Shown here: positions 1 to 9,700 of the stretch, one piece after another
Numbering within the stretch: position 1 is the stretch's first letter
Layout: each line of letters begins with the position of its first letter
Origin: Priapulus caudatus
Taxonomy: Eukaryota > Priapulida > Priapulimorpha > Priapulimorphida > Priapulidae
DNA: 28,130 nucleotides
Direction: 5' to 3'
NCBI RefSeq assembly: GCF_000485595.1
Contig: NW_014577099.1
Coordinates: forward strand, 196,663-224,792
The notes under the pieces: model-generated
What the model was told of the DNA's origin: nothing
Databases searched by the model: none
The model's input: the letters and a program-made list of their open reading frames with translations, nothing else
Made by a program: the position numbers and the translations under genes

Positions 1-219
1 TTCAATGTGTGTATGCGCGTATGCGTGTTGGACTGCGTGCGTGCGTGCGCGTGCTCACGCGTGTTAACGTGTGCGTTTTTGCGACTCACACACATGCCAC
101 TGCGAATATCCAGTTGCCAAACGGTTGGTGTCTAACTCGCAGCAGAGCGAGCGTTTGCTCATAAACACGGGTGCATTGCAGCGGCGTGCGTAGCAGTGTG
201 GACAGCCTCCACCACGAAG

Positions 220-277
220 ATGTGGCATGTGATACCGAGCAGAAATGCAACCGTAATGGGAGAACCCCCCACTACGA
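220..277 (+). CDS. Weak candidate for the missing first GSE1 coding exon
   Basis: An ATG at 220 opens 19 codons and one extra base before a GT at 278. This is the phase (one base) needed by the exon starting at 2642. A second in-frame ATG at 256 would give a shorter peptide starting MGEPPTT. The donor (CGA|GTGAAG) is weak, and no residue clearly matches the vertebrate N-terminus, which is itself poorly conserved. A phase match alone has a one in three chance. The true first exon could equally lie elsewhere in 1-2600 or upstream of the window. Confidence 0.15.
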
Positions 278-280
278 GTG

Positions 281-313
281 AAGTGCGTGCGTGCTTGCGC
301 GCGCGCGCGTGTA
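281..313. repeat. GTGC/GC simple repeat
   Basis: Alternating GTGC and GC units form a short low-complexity tract within the CpG-rich left end. It explains the arginine- and cysteine-rich open frames seen here, which are not genes. Confidence 0.7.
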
Positions 314-1684
314 TGTACGAGTAAACCGGTCGCGTATTGCCGCAGAGATTACTCGATTAAATTAACCAGAAGAACGAATCGGCGCGAAAAACAAAGCGCA
401 GCAGTGCGCGATTCATTAGTTGTGGTCGACCTTTTCCTCGCGCGGCGATGTTCCTGCGAGATCTTTGTTCGGCGGTGCGTGCACGCTATACAGTGACGCG
501 CCTACGGCTGCTAATCGATTCTTGGTGCGAAGCAAAACAGACCGATTGATGAGCAGCGCAGTGCATGGTAAAGCAGCACGCACAGGCCAGCCTCCTCTCC
601 GCAGCAGTTATTACGTACGTTCGAATTGATCTTCTGTCGCGCGGCTGTGGCACTCACTAGTGGTGTGCTGCACTACAGTTTGTGAAGCCCTACCATGTAG
701 CATAAAGCACGAGCTGAGAGTTCGTCGTCATGAGGTTTGGCTCTGTGTCTCTCTGCCGAGGTCCGATTCCGTACGTTTCAGCGTGCAGTGTCAAATCGTC
801 CTTAACGCCTCTATTCGGCCTTCTGGTAGAGTAAAAATATGACTGTCATGACTGAAATCGCCGTGTCATTACCGTAATTTCTAACTCCAATCCTACTCCT
901 AAATCTAACAAGAACAATAATGGTCCTAAACTCTAGCCTTAAACCCTAAGCTACAACTGCTTTTTATAGGCTTTACATTTCACTTTTTCGCTTCAGTGAC
1001 CCATTTTCTAAGATTCATTAACTGGACCAATTTGGCCGCTCGACTGCCCGCCATGTACCCATGTTGAATGAACCGTATAACACGTGCTTCTTGGCAACTG
1101 TCTGTCGCCTCCTCCTTCCCCAGGATGAGTTCAACCCGCTAGCCACTCTGCCCTTTCGATTCGCTGCCATATGCTTACAGACACTTGGCTAAAAAAGTGA
1201 ATGGAGCAGGCTCGTAGGAATTTTCCCCACGATCGCAGAAAGGCATGCCTGGTTAGTTTGTTTTCGATGTTCTCTAATTGCCTCGGCTTTACAACTGGAT
1301 ACTCTGGAGGGGCCTACATGTGGACGGATGCCCGCGTGAACGCGCGAGCATGTGTGAGTTCTGCCATCACTGCTCTCCCGGCTCTGTGCCAGCACTGCTG
1401 CCTTCGCATTGTCACATCTCTGTGCCTGCGCAGTCTCCGTGACCATTATTACATCATGTGAGGTCTTTGTTGTGCAGAACAACTAAAGGGTCTGTGCACA
1501 TACTCGTCAGCGAAGCTATGGTTGTGTTGACAGGCAGATTGGTCCAAAAGAGAGAGTGTCGGTTTTTACGGGTTGTGCGTGCTGGGCTTGGTGCTGGGTG
1601 CTGAGTAATGTCACTCACGTGGAATGACGGAGTAATCTGTTCATAAACGCACATTCCACAAGCGTTAGATCAGTATTCATCAGT

Positions 1685-1730
1685 TCAAGAGCTAATAATA
1701 CCTATACCTAGCCGTATTATTAGCTCTTGA
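1685..1730. mobile_element. 46-bp palindromic micro-element with 5-bp target duplication
   Basis: Two perfect 17-bp arms, TCAAGAGCTAATAATAC (1685-1701) and its complement (1714-1730), surround a 12-base spacer. The unit is bracketed by exact 5-bp repeats TCAGT at 1680-1684 and 1731-1735. The ends match those of the 772-bp foldback at 11891-12662 and of the hairpins at 2522, 23242 and 23920. The TSD-like repeat supports insertion of a mobile unit rather than a chance palindrome. It has no coding capacity. Confidence 0.65.
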
Positions 1731-2521
1731 TCAGTTGCCCTATTATCTACTTCTGATATATATATATGTATATTCGTGTAAGTATGCTTAAAACGATTCC
1801 AGTTCTTTCTTAAAATGCTGCGTGAATGAAAGGCACCATGTGGAAATAATTTCCACTATGTTTTCTCCACATTTGGGTGAAGTAATTACGACTAGTTTCC
1901 ACCAAGTACCAACAGTCAACACTAGATATTAGGTTCTATGAACTACACGTGTAGGAAACGCGTAGGATGGGTTTTGTTGACGTGTTATTGCAGTAAGTGA
2001 AGAGGATGGTAGCTGCTTGAGGTCTTACCGCGTCTTGATCTAGGCATGCTGCGCATGATCTGCCGGTTTTTTATTACCACCGTCTTAGATCTATTCGTGC
2101 TGTAATAAGAAGTTGGTGAGGTGTGTCTGTGTAAATACACGTGAATGGTTGCGTGTGAGGAAGGATACAGCACACTCTACACAGTACTTACTATAAGGAG
2201 ACTCGGGAGTATTTGAGTGAAGTTGATATATTGGTCGGCGTAACTTTATATATTTTTTGCAGCGTATTTAAATAGGCTGTTTATTAACGGAATAAGTGCT
2301 GTTAGTCGACTCGGTTTAGGAGCTGTTTCTGGCTATGTATGGTTATTATTGGTAACATAGTAGGGAAAATATGACAAACAATTAATTTAGAGCAAGCATA
2401 GTTGAACCACGAGCTAAGTAGACTGTCTTGCGATAAAGGATTGTGTATATATATCATGATGTTTGTGTGTCCACATTAACAGTATTGTGATTGCATCTAT
2501 TTCATAGATACATGCATCTTA

Positions 2522-2557
2522 CCAGGAGTAGATAATAGGCATATTATCTACTCCTGA
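2522..2557. mobile_element. 36-bp palindromic micro-element with 5-bp target duplication
   Basis: Arms CAGGAGTAGATAATA (2523-2537) and its perfect complement (2542-2556) flank a 4-base loop. The unit begins CCAGGAG and ends CTCCTGA, and exact TCTTA repeats flank it at 2517-2521 and 2558-2562. It lies in the presumed first intron of GSE1, about 85 bp before the exon at 2642. Same family as the other YCARGAG-ended units. Confidence 0.65.
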
Positions 2558-2641
2558 TCTTACGTAACATTGCCTTGCTTTATTCCTGCTGTTGTTTGAC
2601 TGTAGCACCTCTTGCTTAATTTTCAATGTCTTCATTTGCAG

Positions 2642-2851
2642 GAGGACCACCTAATAACAAGGCAGCTTCGCTAGCGATGATGAGCGCCCCCCAGCGGCCA
2701 ACACGTACAACAGCGACAGTGCCACCACTAAGCCAGGGCTCTCCCAGCTGTGTGACGGCTGTCAGTAACAACTCAGCGATCAACGCAACACGTACCTCTA
2801 GCTTTGCTGCAGCTCTAAGGAAGCTGGCAAAGCAAGCTATAGATCCAGCAG
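2642..2851 (+). CDS. GSE1: GSE1 exon a (first recognised)
   Basis: Acceptor CATTTGCAG ends at 2641; donor G|GTAGGC at 2852. Phase is 1 in and 1 out. It encodes TRTTATVPPL and SFAAALRKLAKQA, the N-terminal signature of GSE1. In-frame methionines at 2677 and 2680 could start a shorter isoform, but the reading frame is open back to the acceptor and the upstream residues (KAASLAM) also resemble the vertebrate protein, so an upstream exon is expected. Confidence 0.92.
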
Positions 2852-5800
2852 GTAGGCATGCGTACCATAGGACAAGCACTCATACAAACACCCTCACCGA
2901 CGGAAGTTTCCTCGTACGCACCCTTTAACAGAAACTTCTTCGTACGCGCATGCACACAAACATCGTCACCCATGGAAACTCTTCTGCTCACACCCTCTAA
3001 ACACAAACTTGTTTGCACAGACAAAAAAGCGTGTGGGCGCGCACACACACACACACAAACATCCTCAACCAGTTTGTTGCACAGAGTTTCACGTGTAGTA
3101 ACACGTGGAGTAACAATCATATTGTGTGACTCCACAGATTTAGAGCAAGGAGCTATTGCCCCGGCTGCGCACCAGGGATCAGTGTCACCCAGGCGTGCGG
3201 TGCCACCACCCCTCATAGGGTCGAACAGTCAGTCGGCCATGATCCACACTCCACCAGTCGTCACGATCGCACCGACTCAGTCTCACAACACGGAATCAAG
3301 AAAGGTACACGTGTTCGTGGTTATTATCATTTCTTAAATACCCTCCTAACCGATGTTGGTCATTAGTCATTAGAACTGAAACTAACTTGGGTCCATAGTC
3401 AAGAGGGCGGGGCCGAAAGGGTCGGACAACTCCCCCTTAATAGCCGGTAGTCCGGTTTTTTCCTGCCAGTTATTTCACCATATAACTGTCTAAACATGTC
3501 TTAAACTATTCATTATTAAAATGTTCTTCAGTGAACTGCATGAGACATACAAAATGCATATATGTACATATAGTAGGATGAACTAAGAGATTTAAATGAA
3601 TAAAGGACAGAGATTAATAATCCAGGTCATGTCAAATTGTCGTTGATTGCATTTGCTGCAGAGTATGGAGAGGTTGGGATCGACAGTGAACATGACAGCG
3701 AACCCTGCCGAACACAAGTTCGACATTTCCAGCCGCTCGCTGGCGTACGGAGACAGACGAGAAGATGCGAGGCCCCCTAGTGGTGAGGCAGACAGACTCA
3801 GGTAGGCATGCACGAGTAAAGCTGGGTTAACACTACCGACTTTGTGTTGGCGAATTGGCGAATTGGACCAACTTTCCAACTATACAACCGACAATCGGCA
3901 GTGTAAACGTAAAAGTTGCACGACCAACCGATTGATAGCAACCAGTTGCCAGTTGGGAGATTATAACATGTTCCATTTTCTCCAACTCGCCGAATTGCGA
4001 AAATGGTCCAACTCGCCAATTCGCCAACATAAAGTCGGTAGTGTAAACCCAGCTTAACTATTGACCCTGTGCACCTGTCCTTGCACCAGGTCTTGTTCAG
4101 TTTCTAGGTGGTAATTAGTTGGACGTTAGTCAATCCACGGTTTCTGAGGATATCATAATTAACGTAATGTTTAAAGAGATCGTGTCCAATACACAGTTCT
4201 AGGATTCAGGGGCTTACCTCGCGTGATTCGCAAACGAAGTAGACGTGGTATCTATCGTATCTATACCTAAACTAATCGAGGAGAAACGGGAAACGCGAAA
4301 CTGCGGTGTGAAATCACTACGATCCTGTGCAGTTCTTGACAAGCCATCTGAAGTTGTTCACGAGCACGTTTTTATGACCTCTTTTTCAGAACGTCACATT
4401 CGCGTAGCAGCATGGAGTCGGCAAGGGGCTTCCAGCCCTACAGACCTGGCGAAGAGATCCGACCTCCCCTGCCCCCACAGATGGGCTTCGACCCTGCCCT
4501 GTATCCGTACCACCCTGCCTATCTGCCACCACCACATTCTGCATATGGTCATCCTGCGTTCAGGTGAGAACCACCAGCTACTTTCAACTTACCAAACACT
4601 AAGTCACATCTTCAGGACTTAGTTACTAGTTCTAATTGTTATGAGGTGGATATCATTTGTAAGTTGACCTTTTCTGGCAGGTTTTTTGGCATTTGTGTGG
4701 CGAATCGAGAATAATATTGACAACACATAGTGTTGTTAGTTGCAGTAAAAACGTGGAACGTATATGCTCTGCATGACTGATAACAGTAGTAGATAATCGA
4801 CAAACGTTATTTTGTTTGACAAATTCGTTATCGTTCGCTTCTGGCGATGGTTTCTGATGTTCTTCTCTTGCAATGATGGCAATTTTTCTTTGCAGGCTTG
4901 ACGATCCGCTGTACATGGAGAGATATGCTAACATGCTGAGGTCGCCGTTCTTTTCGCTGTCGGCGAGCCCTGCAGGAATGCTCCCCCATCCCGCCCTGCA
5001 CCAGGCCATGCTGTCTGGTAGATACCCCGCAGAGCTGATCTCTCAGTCATTGTCACTTACCTCGCCCGGTGCGAGACTGCCATCCACGTCCAGTAGCGAA
5101 AGGTATTTGTCTGTCGTCGCCTTTTTGTGACCGTGATCGCGCTTGAGCGCCACAGCACTCCCAAACTTACATTAGAAATTCTCTGACTTAACTACCTATC
5201 TGTCTATCTGTTTATCAATCCATTCATTCGTCCATCTATCCATCCATCCATTCGTCCATCTATCCATCCATCCACCCACTAAACCCATCCAACCTTAATA
5301 AAAAACGTGCCGTGCACAATATGTGAAAAAGCAAGAGAAAATGCGTTTGTCAGCTCTTCATTGTGACTTGTGTTGAGCATATAGATAGTGAGTACTCTAC
5401 ATGCCAGTGTGCATGATGTACTCTTAGAATTTTTGGTATTACCTAATATCTAGAATTCATGCTTCATGCGATTAGCCAATTCTAAACGGTCACTGATCGG
5501 TTGAACACAGCCGATGATTGATTATGAAATTCCAGACCGACTCCTGTTGCTGGGACTCCTCCATGGCCTTTAGGCCAGTGGTTCTTAACCTTTTTTGAGT
5601 CATGGACCCTTTGAGAATCTGGTCTTCTTCTTTTGGGGTCACTACACTACACTCGGCCTAGCCACTGCAGCACACAGGACCTGGCACGGTGGTTGAAAGC
5701 CTCAAGGTCTCCAGGGCTACAGGGCTCTGGTAATCTGGTGAAAGCTACGGACCCTTCCGCAGACAAATGCACATAAGCACATAAACACAAAATTTTTATG

Positions 5801-6692
5801 TGCCTGGTTCACGGACCCTCTGAAGCTCATCCACGGACCCCTTGAAGCCCATCCACGGACCCCCTGTAGCCCATCCACGGACCCCTGAAACCCATCCACA
5901 TACCCCAAAAATGGTCCATGGACTGCAGGTTATGAACCCCTGCTCTAGGCTGATCCACGCTTTACTTCCACGTTTGTTTCCCAGAATTTTGTGTTTATGT
6001 GCTTATGTACATTTTTCTGGGGAGGGGTCCTTTCACCTGATTCTCAAAGGGAACCATGACTCAAAAAATGGTTAAGAACCACTGCTCTGGGCGGCTTCAC
6101 CCACGCTTAGCATCCACGTTTGTTTCCCGCTCGGCAGGCTGAAGCTGGAGGAGGAGCAGCAGCAGCAGCGGATGCGGGAGCTGGAGGCGCGTGAGCGGGA
6201 GCTGGAGCGCGAGCGACAGGCCGAGGTCGAGCGTGCGCGCGACCGCGAGCTCGAGCGTCGCACCGAGGACCGCGGCGGCGGCGGCGGCGGCTCGGTCGTC
6301 ATCCGCGACCAGCGCGGCGACTACATCCGCGCGTCGGCGTCGCGCTACTCGCCGGCGAAGCACGGCAGCGGCGGCGGCGGCGGGTTCACGCCGCAGGACG
6401 CGTTCTACACGGAGCGCAACCGCGTGCAGAGCATGGGCATCTTCATCCCTCAGGACCCGCTCGCAGCAAAGTCGTCGTCGTCGGCGTCGTCCGGGGAGCA
6501 CGGCCGACATCGGCAGCCGCCTGCCGACTACAGGCAGTCGCTCGACGTCAAGCATCGGTCGGCCGCGCACCTGCTGCACATGTCAAAGTCGCAGGTAGGC
6601 TGATGCGCTTAGCTGGTGAGGGAGTGGAGAGGGAGCGAGTAGTGTGTGCGTGAGTGTGTGTGTGTGCGTGTGTGCGTGCGTGCATACGTGTG

Positions 6693-6725
<33 letters not shown>

Positions 6726-9700
6726 GCGCGTGCGTCTATGTTTGAAAGAAAGAGGAAGAGTGTTTTTGCTTTTGTGAGAGAGATGAGGTGTGTTTACATG
6801 TGTTAGCTTTACTTATTAAAACACTGTAGTGGTACACAAGTTTAACCGTGCGGGAACGGTATTTTCTATTCGAAGCTACATCTCGTGTCTTGCTCCTGCA
6901 GGATCTGATGGCTGCCCACCGTCTTTCACAGGAGAGAGAGCCGATGTCTCTTGACTTGAGTCGGAAACGTCCAGAGCGGGATGAGCGCGAGCCGCACGAT
7001 CGACGCGAGCATCACCGCGACTCGTCGCACCACGTGACGTCGATCCTCTCGCGGCCCCACCACCCGCCCTCCTCCTCGTCAGCCGCCGCCGCGCTGCTGC
7101 ACTCAGACCGGCACATGGTGAACGGCGGCGCGGAGTCGGAGAGGCGTGGCGACGGATACGCCGAGCGGCCGCGCGCGACGCAGGACCGGCCGTCGATCAT
7201 CTCAGAGCTGCGGCGCGCGCCGGACCACGCCGGCACCGGCCCGCGCAGCGCGAAACACAAGCACCAGGGGCCGCCAGGGGTCGCCGCTGCCGCTGCTGCC
7301 GCCGCAGCGCACCTGCTGCTGCAGAGACAGTGTGAGAGGGCGGGGTACGGCGGCGCAGCGGCGGCGGCGCAGTACAACGGCGTGGTGGCGCGCAAGCCGT
7401 CGCCGGAGAAGCTTGAGCAGCCGGCTTCGCTGCAGACGAGCGGCGGCGGCCGTGGCGGCGCGCGCGGCGTCATCGCTAGCAGGCCCGAGAAGAGCAAGCT
7501 GGATTACGAGATTGAGCGCATCAAGGAGGCGCGCATGAAGTCGATGTATCGCAGCGACGGGGAGGAGAGCGACGAGGAGGAGGCGAAGGAGGAGCGGAAG
7601 AGGATGCGGCTGCTGACGATCGCACACGGACCGCCGCTGCAGTACGACGGCTCAACCAGAGTAAGCACTGATCCGCACGCACTACATTACTGCCAGCAAG
7701 AATCGCAAACTTTCTTCGTAGTGAGACTAAGAGAGGGCGTTTTTATAATGAGTCCAAGAATGTCCTTTTTATCCCGTATTCGTACCAGTATTTACGTTAC
7801 GTTCCTGCTACAATGTAGGGCAAAAAACCGATTTCCTTTACAGTAGAATTTATATTTGAACAGGATGGCTGGGTAGGCTTTATTGTGTTTAGATCCATTG
7901 GGTTAGTTTCCAGGGTGTTGGTGAAACAAATTCATGCTATGTTAGTGGTGAATTGTTAGCAATGTAATTACTTTTCTCATTTTTAACGTGTGACTAGGAA
8001 TGCGACCTTTCGACTAGTGAGAGTAGGAATGACCTCTTCCTTATATTGAGCCTCTTGAGTTAACCCTTCTATTTAGTGAGACTAGGAGTGCCAGCTTTCT
8101 TGTAGTAAGACTAGACATATTTACCGAGAGTAACCTTATCCTTGTATTACGACTATGAGTCAACTCTATTGCACAGCAACACTAGCCAGGAACTGTTAGC
8201 TCGTTTGTGACTTGTACGCTCTCTTAAAGAGATGCAGTAATCCTATTACTATTTAACTATAATTTAGCAGAGTTAGTATTTTCTGCAGGATTGTTCAAGT
8301 ATTCAGTTCTTTGAAATTATTCTATCAAATTCTCCTGTTTTAACTTCAAAAGGTTTCAGTCTATAGATGAATAAAAATTGTGAACATAAAACATAAGAAA
8401 TCAGATATATAAAAAAAATAAGCGAGTTTTCCGTTGTCGAAATGCGAGCTGCGAGTGCACCCATTTCACTCCGTGAACTTGCAGAAGGTGAGCTTCTTGA
8501 GTAACCTGGGGCTCGGCACGCAGGCTGATAAGGACGAGATGGAGACGACGAAGCGGAGGAAGCGGCGGCGGCTGTTCCGCGAGCAGAGCACGAGTCCCGA
8601 CGACGTGCAGGTGGCGCCACCGGCAACGTCGCCCATGCTCTACACGCGCTACCACCCGGACGACCTGAATCGCGAGCGAGACTACACGGAGAAGACAAGG
8701 TTCCTCTCCAGCCTGGCCCTAGAGATCGTCACGCTGCCGCGTCGCAAGGGTGAGTGTTCGTAGAGCACGCAGGCGATTGGACATCCGTGTCGCGAGTGTC
8801 ATCATACCGCGTTTAATGATCAGCATAGACTCCTAAGGCGTGTCCACCAAACACTGACACGTCCGCTACTCAAAGTAGAGTCACGAAGCTTCAGGCTGAA
8901 CGCAAGCATCCGTCAGCATGTTAGCATTGTATAACGTGAGATGGAGGGTGGTAATGGCACAGAGGTGGCAGCAGGCATTATCATTAGTCCTCTGTCGTTA
9001 ATGTTTTATTGAATCCTTTCGTGAATGATAATTTCGTGTAACACTACACAATTATTTATTAAGTCAATATATTTTGTTTGTTAAATGAGAACCCAATAAC
9101 TGAAGTAGGGTAGTAATGTGAGATGCGTGAGATCGCAGGTGTTTGATCGGTAGAGATGTGATAGGTCTCATATCTTCCTGTTGCTGATCAGCACATGAGA
9201 TTATGATCATTTAAAAAAAAGCTGGTTATTTTAATAAAATTCTTTATGCAATCTGTTACGGTCAGAAATAACCAGTCCCGGCGTAAAACCAACAGATAAT
9301 ACATCTAACACAGAAAGTTTGTTTCGACTCGACAACTTTAATTAACAATGGGTTGAATATTACTATGTATAGTACATATACGGGAACAGTTCAAATAATG
9401 ACTAAGATTAACGACAGCAAAATGTTTGTAAATCGGATTCTTCTTATGAGTCTTGATCGTAGCCAGGCCTAGAGTGCAGTGTAGGTTGCTGACTCGAATT
9501 CCTGTCCTTTCCTAATGTTCCGAGGAAGCTGATGTGACATGTAGCTTTGAGTAGATCTCCATTTATTGCAGCTCTCTGGATGTATATTCTATTACTTAAT
9601 GATTATGCACTGTCTCCCCTCACGACTATGCATGCTGGCTTTACATAGTAACCAGTAATACTGCTGGAACACTCTACAAATCTATCTTTTTCCAGAACCT

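Larger units (their letters stand above)
1..840. promoter_or_regulatory. CpG- and GT/GC-rich region, possible GSE1 promoter/5' UTR
   Basis: This stretch is rich in CpG and in runs of alternating purine-pyrimidine (TGCG, GCGC), unlike the AT-rich DNA after about 840. It lies about 1.8 kb upstream of the first recognised GSE1 exon and on the correct side. No conserved protein is visible; the small open frames show no family resemblance. A CpG-rich 5' end of a housekeeping chromatin gene would look like this, but no TATA box or initiator can be defended, so promoter identity is inference. Confidence 0.3.
840..2641 (+). other. Probable GSE1 intron 1 (non-coding)
   Basis: AT-rich sequence without conserved coding potential. 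It contains two small palindromic insertions (1685-1730 and 2522-2557), a TA run near 1758, and a splice acceptor at its right edge (CATTTGCAG ending at 2641). The open frames in this stretch are short and resemble nothing recognisable. Confidence 0.5.

Noticed and set aside
1685-1730. Micro-palindrome as a microRNA precursor
   Set aside because: Arms of 17 bp are too short for a precursor, and the flanking 5-bp duplication points to insertion instead.
6097-6598. Long open frames on both strands over the GC-rich exon at 6138
   Set aside because: GC-rich DNA lacks stops in every frame. Only the plus-strand frame starting at 6138 joins GSE1 exons in phase and matches its coiled coil.
7012-7627. 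Minus-strand and alternative plus-strand frames over the exon at 6902
   Set aside because: Same base-composition effect; the conserved acidic and helical blocks lie in the GSE1 frame.
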